Assembly (NCBI RefSeq): GCF_004342285.1
Contig: NZ_SMCV01000010.1
Coordinates: 124,001 to 188,000 of the forward strand
Direction of reading: 5' to 3'
Source of the DNA: Klebsiella sp. BIGb0138
GTDB taxonomy: Bacteria > Pseudomonadota > Gammaproteobacteria > Enterobacterales > Enterobacteriaceae
DNA length: 64,000 nt
The notes beneath the pieces were generated by a model that saw nothing but the letters and a program-made list of their open reading frames with translations, searched no databases and was not told the origin of the DNA. The position numbers and the translations under genes are program-made. Shown one piece after another: positions 1 to 11,098 of the stretch; position 1 is the stretch's first letter; every line of letters begins with the position of its first letter.

Positions 1-620
1 AGATGGTGGGGCAACTGCGGGTGGGAATGGTACCGCTGGCGAGCCTGAACCCGATGCAGCTGATTAAGCCGTTGACGGAGAAGTACCCCGAGCTTCAGTT
101 CAGCCTGCTGTCGCTGACCTCAGAGCAGATTATTGATGGCGTGAGCCGCAATCAGCTCGATCTGGGGATTTGCTATCTGCACCATGTCGATAGCCAGCTT
201 TTTAACGTGAAGTGGCTCCCGGCGACGCGGATGGGGCTGCTGCATGATAAACGCCATTTTCAGTTCGACGAGGGCATCCCCGGCTGGGATACCCTGGCCG
301 CCTTGCCGCTCGGTTTTCTCACTAAAGGAATGTATTACCGCGAATCCATCGAAATGAGCTTCAAGGGCAAAGGGCTGACGCCGAAATATGTTTTTGAAAG
401 CGACTCCACGTTCCAGATTATTCAGGCGGTCCAGGCGGGCATTTGCTGCGCAATTATGCCGCTCAACAATGGACTGGAGGAGCTGAGCGACAATCTGGAG
501 ATTATCCCGATTGCCGAAACGGCAGTGGATTCTATGCTGGCGCTGATCATGCGTAACAAAGAGCCGGTGTCGTCGCTGGCGGAAAAATGCTTTGCCGATG
601 CCCAGGCGATTTTTGGCTAA
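1..620 (+). CDS. LysR-family regulator, effector-binding domain (5' end outside window)
   Basis: The frame is open from the window edge, so the N-terminal winged-helix DNA-binding domain is missing and only the periplasmic-binding-protein-like effector domain is visible (about 205 residues). It has the LysR pattern of a GQLRVG-type strand at the start, an LDLGI segment in the middle and a QAVQAGICCAIMP stretch near the end. The gene ends at a TAA followed by a small hairpin and a T-rich stretch (628-650). It converges on the MFS carrier at 743-2152. Effector and targets cannot be told from the fragment. The family call is safe; the subfamily is not known. Confidence 0.85.
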   Translation, partial: MVGQLRVGMVPLASLNPMQLIKPLTEKYPELQFSLLSLTSEQIIDGVSRNQLDLGICYLHHVDSQLFNVKWLPATRMGLLHDKRHFQFDEGIPGWDTLAALPLGFLTKGMYYRESIEMSFKGKGLTPKYVFESDSTFQIIQAVQAGICCAIMPLNNGLEELSDNLEIIPIAETAVDSMLALIMRNKEPVSSLAEKCFADAQAIFG

Positions 621-627
621 CTAAACG

Positions 628-650
628 CGGCTTCAGCCGTTCTTTATTTA
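628..650 (+). terminator. Weak intrinsic terminator after the LysR gene
   Basis: A short stem CGGC/GCCG with loop TTCA (628-639) is followed by TTCTTTATTT, eight bases after the LysR stop codon. The stem is short, so efficiency is uncertain. A GC-rich hairpin (CGCCGCC/GGCGGCG, 708-732) without a T-tract sits between the two convergent genes. Confidence 0.45.
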
Positions 651-742
651 AACGCCCGGCGGCGCTAATCGCGGGCAATATTCGGTAAGTTATTCAGTCT
701 AGGGTAGCGCCGCCAGGGAGACCCCGGCGGCGAAGCGGTTAA

Positions 743-2152
743 TCAGATATTTTCCAGCCGAATACCGCGGGTTTTCGGGCCATAAATGCCGACCGAGAGC
801 ATGACCATCAGCATACTGGCCACGATAAAGCTAATCACCCCCGGCGTCCCGGCGTATTGCAGAATCACCCCAATTAGAATACTGGTGATCGCCGTCGACA
901 GGCGGCTGAACGAGTAGCAAAAGCCAACCGCTCTGGCGCGAATGCGGGTCGGGAAGATTTCCGCCTGATAGGCGTGGTAGCTGATGGTCAGCCAGGCGTT
1001 GGACCAGGTGATCATAAACCCGCAGATCACCAGCATCACCGGGTTATTCTGCAGGGCGAACAGGGTGCCGAACACCACCGTCATCAGCGCGGAGAGTACG
1101 ATTTGCCACTTATTCTCAAAGCGGTGCACGAAGCGGGTACAGAACAAGCAGCCCAGCGGATAGGCAAGAGTGATAAAGAACGCGTACAGCAGGCTGTGAG
1201 TGATGCTGGCTCCCTGGCCGGACAGCAGCGCCGGCAGCCAGTTGCCAAAGCCAAAAAAACCGATGGCCTGGAAGAAGTTCATCACCATCAGCATGATGGT
1301 CCGCCGGCGATATTCCGGCGCCCAGATCTCTTTAAAGGTCCCGCTTTTGTTTTGCTCCTGCCGGGTATCAGGAATATGCTGCGCCGACGGCGCGACGCCG
1401 CAGCGTTGTTCCATCTGGCACATCACCGCGTGCGCATCATCGTGCCGGCCTTTCACTTCCAGCCAGCGGGCTGACTCCGGGAGCTTTTTGCGAATCACCC
1501 AAATCACCAGCGAGCACAGCGCGCCGAAGATGATTACCCAGCGCCAGCCGGTCAGACCGAACAGGGTGGTGGGCACCAGCATCCACGACATCAGCGCCAC
1601 GGCGGGCACCGAAAGAAACTGAATGAAAAACGCGAAGGCAAAGGCTTTGTTACGCAGGTGCGTTGGCACCCATTCGCTCAGGTAGGTGTCGATGGTGACC
1701 AGCTCAATGCCGAGACCGATCCCCACCAGAAAGCGGCAGAAGATCACCCCTTCGGCGCTGTTCTGAAAGGCCATCAGCAGCGAAAACACGCCATACCAGG
1801 CCAGCGCAAACATAAAGGTCAGTCGACGGCCGAGCTTGTCCGCCAGCGGCGCGAGCAGGCTGGCGCCGATAAACAATCCGAGGAAGGTGGCCGAGGCAAA
1901 AGCGGCCTGATCCGATACGCCAAAAATACCCTGCTGGTCGCTATGGAAAATGTGCTCTGCCAGCAGGCCGGTACTGATATACCCGGTCTGAAAAAGGTCG
2001 TATAGCTCGAAAAAGCCGCCCAGTGCCAGCAGTGTAATAAACGACCATAAGCCGAAGGAGGCAGGTAGCGCATCGATACGGCTGGTTAAACTGGAGTGGG
2101 GTTGTCCTGCGGATGCAAAAGGCGCATCCCCCAGAACCTGGGTGGTAGACAT
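743..2152 (-). CDS. MFS transporter, sugar/acid porter type
   Basis: A 469-residue inner-membrane protein with about 12 hydrophobic segments. The loop after helix 2 has the MFS motif (DKLGRR), and helix 5/6 is followed by PESARWL, a motif of the sugar (and other) transporter branch. An acidic/polar central loop separates the two six-helix halves. The length fits the family (430-480). Substrate is not evident; the sequence resembles aromatic-acid or metabolite:H+ symporters more than true sugar porters. The gene stands alone and converges on the LysR gene, so a regulatory link is unproven. Confidence 0.85.
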   Translation of the reverse strand: MSTTQVLGDAPFASAGQPHSSLTSRIDALPASFGLWSFITLLALGGFFELYDLFQTGYISTGLLAEHIFHSDQQGIFGVSDQAAFASATFLGLFIGASLLAPLADKLGRRLTFMFALAWYGVFSLLMAFQNSAEGVIFCRFLVGIGLGIELVTIDTYLSEWVPTHLRNKAFAFAFFIQFLSVPAVALMSWMLVPTTLFGLTGWRWVIIFGALCSLVIWVIRKKLPESARWLEVKGRHDDAHAVMCQMEQRCGVAPSAQHIPDTRQEQNKSGTFKEIWAPEYRRRTIMLMVMNFFQAIGFFGFGNWLPALLSGQGASITHSLLYAFFITLAYPLGCLFCTRFVHRFENKWQIVLSALMTVVFGTLFALQNNPVMLVICGFMITWSNAWLTISYHAYQAEIFPTRIRARAVGFCYSFSRLSTAITSILIGVILQYAGTPGVISFIVASMLMVMLSVGIYGPKTRGIRLENI

Positions 2153-2439
2153 ATTATTATTTTCCTCAGCTAAAATGTTTGCCTGCTAATGTTATTTGAT
2201 TGTTAATGGTTTTAAATTTTTAATTACTCTTCCTATCGGGGTTCTGCAGGCAAAAATGTTGTGATTAAGCCATAAACATGAGGAATTAACTGCTTTCAGC
2301 GACAGGAAGCCGACGGATTTGAAGTAAACGACCATAGCACGCCATTCAGGAGTGGGTGAGAGGAGGGGCTGGCGATAATCTGCTAAGGGGGACGCTGCGC
2401 GTGGCGCTGGGGACGGCAAGCATTAAGTCAGAACGTATA

Positions 2440-2477
2440 AAAATGGCCCCGGCGCATAGCGGGGCCATTTTGACTGG
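2440..2477 (-). terminator. Intrinsic terminator of the TonB receptor/binding-protein operon
   Basis: Perfect 12-bp stem: AAAATGGCCCCG (2440-2451) pairs with CGGGGCCATTTT (2460-2471) around an 8-base loop. On the - strand it is followed by a short U-run, and it lies 16 bases beyond the stop of the binding-protein gene at 2487. Confidence 0.85.
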
Positions 2478-2486
2478 CTCAGGACG

Positions 2487-3503
2487 CTATTTTTCCTGCG
2501 GGGGGAGCGCCTGCAAAATCCGCCTGGCCTCCGGTTCACTCAGCGAATAAGCAAAAAAGCGCTGATAAAAGTCGCGGGTGACGGCGATCATATCGACATC
2601 GGCAAAGCGCTGCGGCTGAAGCTGTTTGGCCGCCCATTGAATCTGCAACGCGCTTTCGCTGCCGTAGCGATCCCACGGAAAAACGCCCGCCGGGTTTTGT
2701 ACCACCCGGCCTTGTTTAACCGCCCGCAGCGCTGAGAAAAGTTCCCCATAAGCCGAGTGCTGCAGGTCACCGCATCCCGCACCGAGGATAATGACGTCCG
2801 GCTGCCACGCCAGCACTTTCTCCGGGGAGATCTCCTGCATATTGCCGCTGATGCCCTGCGCCGCGTTACGTCCCCCCGCCAGCTGTATCCAGGTATCGAT
2901 CAGCGTATGGCTGCCATCGACCTTCAGCGGTTTCAGCGATTGTATATGCAGCACGCGCGGGCGTTCCGCGTCGGTGAGCGCGGCATTTCGCTGGCCGACG
3001 CGCGCGATGACCTGTTGCAGGTACTGGTTATACGCCTGGGCGCGGGCCCGCGCCTGCGGCGTAGCGATAACCTCCGCGGTGGTTTCCACCGCGCGGGCCA
3101 GCGACGGATAGTCGGTAAAACGCATCTCCATCACCGGCAGACCGGCCTGGCGATAGGCATCGGCATCGCCGTCTCCCTGGGCGACAAAGACCACCTGAGC
3201 GCCGCGCGCCAGCAGCGCTTCGCTGGTAAAGTGTGGGCCGCGGCTGATAAGCGCGTGATTCAGCCGCGGATCGAGGCGGAACATCCACGGGCGGCTGTCC
3301 GGGCGGTTGACCGTCGCCACGATAGCGCTGCCGGCCCCGAGAGTCATCAGCAGCGAGTGGTGGGCGAACCATCCTTCAGCCACCCGCGTCACCGTGTCCG
3401 GTAAGGTGACGCGGTGTCCGGCGTCATCGGTGACCTGGCGGTCGGCCAGCGCCGGAATGGCGAGAGAAAGCGTAAGTAAGCCAGCGGCAATCTTGTTCAT
3501 CAT
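2487..3503 (-). CDS. Periplasmic metal-chelate binding protein, BtuF/FhuD class
   Basis: 338 residues with a Sec signal peptide (hydrophobic 5-17, ALA at 18-20). The mature part has the cobalamin/Fe-siderophore binding-protein layout: RQVTDDAGHRVTLP at the start, an SEALLARGAQVVFV segment before the long linking helix, and QEISPEKVLAWQPDVIILG in the second lobe. It should capture an iron or cobalamin chelate in the periplasm. It starts five bases after the TonB-dependent receptor gene, so the two are co-transcribed. No ABC permease or ATPase lies next to it, so it would need a partner elsewhere. The ligand is unknown. Confidence 0.85.
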   Translation of the reverse strand: MMNKIAAGLLTLSLAIPALADRQVTDDAGHRVTLPDTVTRVAEGWFAHHSLLMTLGAGSAIVATVNRPDSRPWMFRLDPRLNHALISRGPHFTSEALLARGAQVVFVAQGDGDADAYRQAGLPVMEMRFTDYPSLARAVETTAEVIATPQARARAQAYNQYLQQVIARVGQRNAALTDAERPRVLHIQSLKPLKVDGSHTLIDTWIQLAGGRNAAQGISGNMQEISPEKVLAWQPDVIILGAGCGDLQHSAYGELFSALRAVKQGRVVQNPAGVFPWDRYGSESALQIQWAAKQLQPQRFADVDMIAVTRDFYQRFFAYSLSEPEARRILQALPPQEK

Positions 3504-3508
3504 CGTCC

Positions 3509-5632
3509 TCAGAAATCAAACTGCACCGAGGCAGTCGCTTCGCGCGGCGCCCCCAGCTGCGCACTGGCGTATCCGGCGCCGGTGTAACCGGTCAGCGCGC
3601 CAGGAACGACGTTGCTCCAGTAGCGGCGGTTAGTGATGTTAGTGACTGCTAACCTAAATGTGGTATCGGTGCCAAACAGCCGGGTGCGGTAGTTGCTGCC
3701 GATATCCACCGTGGTATAGCTGCCCACCCAGCTATCGTTGGCGTTATCGGTCGGGCGACGACCGACGTAGCGAAGCGTGCCGTTAACATCAAGCCCGGGG
3801 ACCGGATCGATGCTGTAAATCGCCAGCATACTGGCGGTGAAGCGAGGCAGACCGACCACCTGCTGATCGTCAGCATCGGCGCTGGAGGTGTTGTGCAAAC
3901 GCGGGTCGAGCCAGCTGCCGCCGCCGAGCAGGCGCAGGTTCGAGGTGACGTGACCATCGGCCATCAGCTCCAGCCCGCGGTTTTTCTGCGTCCCGTCCTG
4001 GGCAAAATCACCGCCGGCATTGGTATAGGCGAACGGGCGTTCGGCCTGGAACAGCGCCGCGGTGAGCAGCAGATCCTTGTGCGGAGCGTATTTCGCGCCG
4101 ACCTCCACCTGATGGCTGCGATAGGGGTCAAGGACCGCGCCGGCGTTATTAGCCCCGACAGGGGCGGTATCTCCCTGCTGCATGCTATTGGCCCAGGTCG
4201 TATAGAGCGTCACATTATCCACCGGCTTGTACATCAGACTGGCGGAACCGCTGGCCCCCCGATCGTCATGATTGCTGCTACGATTGCCAGTTTTACTGTA
4301 GTTGTCTACGGTAAACAGATTTTCGCTACCGGAGAGCAGCAGGCTCCACCGGGGATTAAAGGTCAGAGTATCGCTCAGCAGAAAAACGTGCTGCGTGGTG
4401 GTGGCGGAGTGGTAACGGTCGGTAAAATCCGGATAGGCGGGACGGGCATAATCCGGGCTCTCCTCCAGCGAAGAACTGCCCAGCGTTTGCGTACCGCCGT
4501 CGCGTGGGTTGTAATTTTTCCACACGAAACCGCGCATGCCAACCGCCAGGTCATGCTGTAACCAGCCGGTATCAATGCTGCCGGTGAGGTTAACCAGGTA
4601 GCTGTTGATGGTAAACCGGCTGGCGGCGGAGTTGGCGGTCGTGGTGGTGTAATGACCTTGATTGTCGGTCAGCGTATGGGTGACGGCGGTCGATTCACGG
4701 TCGGCTATCTGGCGCAGCACGCCCACGTCCAGTAGCCAGTTGCCGTCAAAATCGTGCTTAATATGCAGGCTGCCGGTGGTGGTGGTGTCATCATTGCCGG
4801 CATAGTACTGACCATATTTGCTTTTAGTGGGATCCAGCGGCGACGGGAAGTGGGTCCCTTTTGCCAGGGCGAACGAACCGGGTAGCCCTTTTTGATAGAA
4901 GTGGTAGTCGCTGAAGTTGCTCTCCAGCACCGTCTGGTCGGTCAGCTGGAAATCGAGCGCCAGACCGGCATACTGGTTGCGCTGGCGGCTGCCGCGGGTA
5001 TAGCTGCTGCCGTCCTGATCCTGCAGATTGAGACGGTATCTTACCCGGTCCGCGGCATCCAGCGGGCCGCTGAGGTCCAGCGCGGCATTTGCTCCGCTGG
5101 CGGTACCGCCGCCAACCGTGACTCTTCGCAGCGGCACATCGGTCGGGCGTTTTGAGACCAGATTGAACATTCCTGCCGGGTTCGCCGGACCATACAGCGC
5201 GCCGGCCATGCCGTTAAGCACCTCGATCCGCTGAAACTGTTCTGCCGGATACTCGGTGGTGGAGACGGCGTTTAAGCCATCAATCATGCTGTTTTGTACG
5301 ACGCTGCCCTGCATGCCGCGGGTCTGCGGGCGTACGCCGTCTCCCTGCACCGAGGGCAGATAGCGATAGACGTCCTTGACGCTATTGACCTGAAGCTGGC
5401 GGGTGAGGGAATCCGACAGCGTCTGTACGGACCAGGGGACGTTAATCAGTTTGCGTTTACCCAGGTTACCTAACGTGGCCTGCTGTTCCGCGGCTGGCGT
5501 CACATCATCGAGCGATTCAGCCTGCGGGGCTGCGGTCACCACCATGGTTTCTGCAGCATGTGCCGTCATGGTCAGGACAAGGGGGGAACAGGGAATCATC
5601 CCGGTTAATAAAACGAGTTTATATGAGCGCAT
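3509..5632 (-). CDS. TonB-dependent outer-membrane siderophore receptor
   Basis: 707 residues. A signal peptide (1-27, ending AHAAE) is followed by a TonB-box-like ETMVVTA, a plug domain (about 45-165, including TRGMQGSVVQNSMIDG and IEVLNGMAGALYGPANPAGMFN) and a 22-strand barrel ending in VQFDF, the terminal phenylalanine needed for outer-membrane insertion. The family imports ferric siderophores using TonB energy. It leads an operon with the binding protein at 2487-3503. The long 5' region may hold a Fur site, but the match I can see is weak. Substrate unknown. Confidence 0.93.
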   Translation of the reverse strand: MRSYKLVLLTGMIPCSPLVLTMTAHAAETMVVTAAPQAESLDDVTPAAEQQATLGNLGKRKLINVPWSVQTLSDSLTRQLQVNSVKDVYRYLPSVQGDGVRPQTRGMQGSVVQNSMIDGLNAVSTTEYPAEQFQRIEVLNGMAGALYGPANPAGMFNLVSKRPTDVPLRRVTVGGGTASGANAALDLSGPLDAADRVRYRLNLQDQDGSSYTRGSRQRNQYAGLALDFQLTDQTVLESNFSDYHFYQKGLPGSFALAKGTHFPSPLDPTKSKYGQYYAGNDDTTTTGSLHIKHDFDGNWLLDVGVLRQIADRESTAVTHTLTDNQGHYTTTTANSAASRFTINSYLVNLTGSIDTGWLQHDLAVGMRGFVWKNYNPRDGGTQTLGSSSLEESPDYARPAYPDFTDRYHSATTTQHVFLLSDTLTFNPRWSLLLSGSENLFTVDNYSKTGNRSSNHDDRGASGSASLMYKPVDNVTLYTTWANSMQQGDTAPVGANNAGAVLDPYRSHQVEVGAKYAPHKDLLLTAALFQAERPFAYTNAGGDFAQDGTQKNRGLELMADGHVTSNLRLLGGGSWLDPRLHNTSSADADDQQVVGLPRFTASMLAIYSIDPVPGLDVNGTLRYVGRRPTDNANDSWVGSYTTVDIGSNYRTRLFGTDTTFRLAVTNITNRRYWSNVVPGALTGYTGAGYASAQLGAPREATASVQFDF

Positions 5633-6014
5633 TAATTTTAATTTCAGACGAATGAAAACGGAATGAGGCGGGGAAATCTCGTCTCTGTCTGAAGGGTACG
5701 ATTGTTATTTGTATGATGAAAAGATAAAGGTCAACGCTATGTATGTCAATATATAGCGAATGCTCAGTGACGGCTCAATAGCCGATAATTCGCCAGAAAA
5801 TCATTTTTATTGATTGTTTTTTATTGGTTTTATTTTAGCGATATAACCCTGATGGAGTAGGCGGGGTTCTCAGCCCGTAGCGCGGGCAGGCCTTCGCGAC
5901 GCTCAGCGGAATCGGCGGAACTTGTCATTGTCGGCTGGCGACGGTTTAATTGGTCTCCGTTTCTCCATTTTGCCCGTCAGATACGGCCGGCGGCGACCAC
6001 CCTGAGACAGGAAA
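5633..6014. other. Divergent intergenic region, receptor gene/zapE-like gene
   Basis: 382 bases without a supported gene. The part near the receptor gene (about 5700-5850) is AT-rich and must hold its promoter. GAAAATCATTTTTATTGA (5796-5813) loosely resembles three Fur hexamers, but the match is poor. I looked for a cobalamin riboswitch on the - strand (B12 box) and did not find one. Confidence 0.4.
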
Positions 6015-7040
6015 ATGACGCAAGGAATGACCGATTTTAGTTTTACCTCATATATGGCGCTGCGGGCTCAGGAGCAGGCGCTACTTCTTGATGCGGACCA
6101 GCAGGGGCTGGTTAACCTGCTGGATACGCTGGGCCGCGCGCTGGCGTCGGCAAAGTCCCGGCGCGCTAAAGGCCTGTATGTCTGGGGGCGTACCGGACGG
6201 GGCAAAAGCTTTATTGTCGATCATTTCTTTGCCAGCCTGCCGCTGGCGGAAAAGCGCCGGGTGCATTTTCACTATTTCTTTCGCGAACTGCATCAGCGTC
6301 TGAATGCTTCCCCTGCGCCAGCTCTGCCTGAGGTGCTGGCGCAGATGACCGACGGCTGTCGGCTCCTGTGCTTTGATGAGTTCCATCTGCACGATCCGGG
6401 CGACGCGATGCTGGTGAAGGCCCTGCTTACGCTGCTGTTTCAGCGCGGCATCATTCTGCTGGCTACCTCCAACTATCCTCCGGATCAATTACTGGCTAAC
6501 CCGCTGTATCACGAGCGTTTTGTGCCATCGATCATGCTGATTAAACAGCATATGACGATCGCAGCGCTTAACGGCGAAGAGGATTACCGCGCGCGTCATG
6601 CGCCGGCGGAGAGCCCGTTTTGTCAGGGGTGGCTGCTGGTGCAGCCCTCCGCACAGGCCCGCCGGGCGCTGGATCTGCCAGAACCCGCTGATCGGGCGCA
6701 GCCGCTGCAGGTGGGCTATCGCACGCTGCACGCCGCCTCCGCGCCGGCGCATTTTTTGCATTTCACCTTTGCCCAGCTATGCATGGCGGCAACGTCGGTG
6801 ATGGATTATCTGGCGCTATGCGAAAGGCATGAGCGCTGGCTGCTGGATGCGGTCCCGCCTCTGCGTCAGGCAGGCCCGGCGGCGCAGCAGCGTTTTATTA
6901 ACCTGGTGGATGTACTCTATGAAAAGCAGTGTCGCCTGATCGTGGTGGCCGATTGCGGGCTAGCCGAACTGGTGGCGGATGTCGGGCAGGAGGATATTCA
7001 GCGAACCTACAGCCGATTATTACAGCTGCAGCGAATGTAA
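6015..7040 (+). CDS. AFG1/ZapE-family ATPase
   Basis: 341 residues. P-loop GRTGRGKS at about 59-66, Walker B LLCFDEFH at about 117-124, and the sensor-like ATSNYPP at about 150-156 are those of AFG1-like ATPases, which include ZapE, a cytoplasmic ATPase affecting Z-ring stability in E. coli. It is shorter than E. coli ZapE (375), and its context (katG, a siderophore receptor) differs from that of housekeeping zapE, so it is probably a second copy. Start: ATG at 6015; ATG at 6027 (MTDFSF) is an alternative. Function as a division factor is inference. Confidence 0.85.
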   Translation: MTQGMTDFSFTSYMALRAQEQALLLDADQQGLVNLLDTLGRALASAKSRRAKGLYVWGRTGRGKSFIVDHFFASLPLAEKRRVHFHYFFRELHQRLNASPAPALPEVLAQMTDGCRLLCFDEFHLHDPGDAMLVKALLTLLFQRGIILLATSNYPPDQLLANPLYHERFVPSIMLIKQHMTIAALNGEEDYRARHAPAESPFCQGWLLVQPSAQARRALDLPEPADRAQPLQVGYRTLHAASAPAHFLHFTFAQLCMAATSVMDYLALCERHERWLLDAVPPLRQAGPAAQQRFINLVDVLYEKQCRLIVVADCGLAELVADVGQEDIQRTYSRLLQLQRM

Positions 7041-7062
7041 GCACAGCGTGAAAGGGGAAAAG

Positions 7063-7089
7063 CCCCGGCGGGCAAGGCGCCAGCCGGGG
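7063..7089 (-). terminator. Intrinsic terminator of katG
   Basis: Stem CCCCGGC (7063-7069)/GCCGGGG (7083-7089) between the convergent zapE-like and katG genes. Read on the - strand it is followed by CTTTTCCCC, so it suits katG best; on the + strand there is no T-tract. Confidence 0.65.
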
Positions 7090-7096
7090 AGGGAGA

Positions 7097-9608
<2,512 letters not shown>

Positions 9609-9625
9609 GGCACCCGCGCGGTGAA
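9609..9625 (+). promoter_or_regulatory. NtrC-like enhancer site
   Basis: GCACC-CGCGC-GGTGA (9610-9624) matches the NtrC dyad GCACC-N5-GGTGC except for the last base. A second, weaker candidate is TGCACCACATCCACGCA at 9703-9719, about 100 bases upstream of the sigma-54 promoter at 9801, a normal enhancer distance. Binding is inferred from motif and position only. Confidence 0.55.
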
Positions 9626-9800
9626 ATTGGCATGTGGGGTATTCTCGCCGGCGATAGCGCTATTTACCCGGCCGTCGGGCGGCCTGTCCGGCGCGGACCG
9701 CCTGCACCACATCCACGCATTGCCCCAAAATCGCTCACCATTGTGGGGTGGCTCGGCGATGGCATTATTTATCCTTTTGAATTTACTCACTCTATTTTCC

Positions 9801-9816
9801 TGGCATGCGCTTTGCA
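9801..9816 (+). promoter_or_regulatory. Sigma-54 (-24/-12) promoter of the guanidine operon
   Basis: TGGCATGCGCTTTGCA fits the RpoN consensus TGGCACG-N4-TTGCW with one mismatch and correct GG-to-GC spacing (12 bases). Transcription would begin near 9827, about 30 bases before the riboswitch. It implies that the operon is switched on by NtrC during nitrogen limitation, which suits a nitrogen-scavenging pathway. Confidence 0.75.
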
Positions 9817-9857
9817 CACTTAAAACCAGAAGGCAGCGCAACAGACAATTTAGATGA

Positions 9858-9958
9858 CCAATAGCTGGCTAGGGTTCCGGTTCACGCAGGTGAATGTCTG
9901 GTCCGAGAGCTGGCGACCTCTGCGAGGTTACACGGCGGGACAAAAGCCCGGGAGACAG
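9858..9958 (+). ncRNA. Guanidine-I (ykkC) riboswitch
   Basis: The leader contains the hallmark blocks of the ykkC/guanidine-I aptamer in order: CTAGGGTTCCG (9869-9879), CTGGTCCGAGAG (9898-9909), and ACACGGCGGGACAAAAGCCC followed by GGGAGA (9930-9954). The class binds free guanidinium and turns gene expression on. It lies between the sigma-54 promoter and the first gene of the guanidine operon. A terminator-like hairpin (9957-9996) follows, the usual expression platform. Confidence 0.93.
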
Positions 9959-9996
9959 CAGCACCATCAGGTGTCGCGCTGCTCCTGTTATTTTTG
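9957..9996 (+). terminator. Riboswitch expression-platform terminator
   Basis: AGCAGC (9957-9962) pairs with GCTGCT (9978-9983), with an inner ACC/GGT pairing; CCTGTTATTTTTG follows. It directly abuts the aptamer's GGGAGA, so ligand binding could plausibly stop it folding. It ends 20 bases before the start codon of the binding-protein gene. Confidence 0.65.
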
Positions 9997-10015
9997 TGCC
10001 AACCAGAGGTTCATA

Positions 10016-11074
10016 ATGAAGACATCCGCCGTCATCCGTTCTTTCATGCTGTCGCTGGCGCTGCTGGCCAGTTTCCCTTCCTTTGCCGCCGTGAAAAAAG
10101 AGTTCAACGTCTGCTGGACGATCTATGCCGGGTGGATGCCCTGGGGCGCCATCAGTAACGAAAAAATCATTGATAAATGGGCCAGTAAGTACGGCATCAA
10201 AATCAACATCGTTCAGCTCAACGATTATATCGAGTCGATCAACCAGTACACCGCCGGTCAGTTTGACGGCTGCACCATGACCAACATGGATGCGCTGACC
10301 ATTCCGGCGGCGGGCGGGGTCGATACCACCGCGCTGATTACCGGCAGCTATTCCGATGGCAACGACGGCGTGGTGCTGAAAGGCGTCGATAAAAAGCTTA
10401 GCGACCTGAAAGGGATGCAGGTCTATCTGCCGGAGCTGTCGGTCTCGCACTATCTGCTGGTGCGCGGGCTGGAAAAAGCCGGCCTGCAGGAAAAAGACGT
10501 TAAAGTGGTGAATACCTCCGACGCCGATATCGTCTCCGCCTTCGGTACCCGCAACGTGCAGGCCGCCGTGGCGTGGAACCCACAGCTCTCCGCGATCAAA
10601 AAGACCCCACAAACCAGCGAAGTGTTTAGCTCATCCCAGGTCCCTGGCGAGATTATCGACATGATGGTGGTCAATACGCAAACCCTGCAAGACAACCCGG
10701 CCCTCGGCAAGGCGCTGACCGGCGCGTGGTTTGAAATGATGGCCAAAATGCAGGCCGGAGACCCGCAGGCGCTGAGCGCGATGGCGGCGGATTCCGGTAC
10801 CGACCTCGCCGGCTATCAGGTACAGCTGAAAACGACCCATCTGTTCTGGACTCCTGCCGACGCCCTGACGTTCATCTCCAGCCCCGATCTGGCAAAAACC
10901 ATGCAGCGCGTGGCGCAGTTCTCGTTTGATAAAGGTCTGCTGGGTGAAGGGGCGCAAAGCGCCGATTTCATCGGCATGCGCTTCCCGGGGAATGTCACCG
11001 TCGGCGATGGCGGCAATACCCGGCTGCGCTTCGACGATAGCTACCTGAAGCTGGCCGCGGCCGGCCAGCTGTAA
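10016..11074 (+). CDS. ABC transporter substrate-binding protein of the guanidine operon (NMT1/TauA-like)
   Basis: 352 residues from the ATG at 10016; the longer open frame upstream runs through the riboswitch and is not coding. The signal peptide (hydrophobic 9-21, SFAA) precedes a TauA/SsuA-type fold (NVCWTIYAGWMPWG; DGCTMTNMDALTIPAAGGVDTTALI). It should bind the imported substrate in the periplasm. Homologues travel with urea-carboxylase/UAAP genes and are often labelled urea transporters. The riboswitch and deiminase genes here make guanidine or a guanidine-releasing compound the likelier substrate, but this is inference. Confidence 0.85.
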   Translation: MKTSAVIRSFMLSLALLASFPSFAAVKKEFNVCWTIYAGWMPWGAISNEKIIDKWASKYGIKINIVQLNDYIESINQYTAGQFDGCTMTNMDALTIPAAGGVDTTALITGSYSDGNDGVVLKGVDKKLSDLKGMQVYLPELSVSHYLLVRGLEKAGLQEKDVKVVNTSDADIVSAFGTRNVQAAVAWNPQLSAIKKTPQTSEVFSSSQVPGEIIDMMVVNTQTLQDNPALGKALTGAWFEMMAKMQAGDPQALSAMAADSGTDLAGYQVQLKTTHLFWTPADALTFISSPDLAKTMQRVAQFSFDKGLLGEGAQSADFIGMRFPGNVTVGDGGNTRLRFDDSYLKLAAAGQL

Positions 11075-11098
11075 TCATCGACGACGGGAGTTAACGCC

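Noticed and set aside
5633-6014. Cobalamin riboswitch before the TonB receptor
   Set aside because: GGTCTCCG at about 5955 recalls a B12 box, but the conserved flanks and the rest of the aptamer are absent.
9854-10015. N-terminal extension of the guanidine-operon binding protein
   Set aside because: This stretch is the guanidine-I riboswitch and its terminator. The signal peptide starts cleanly at 10016.
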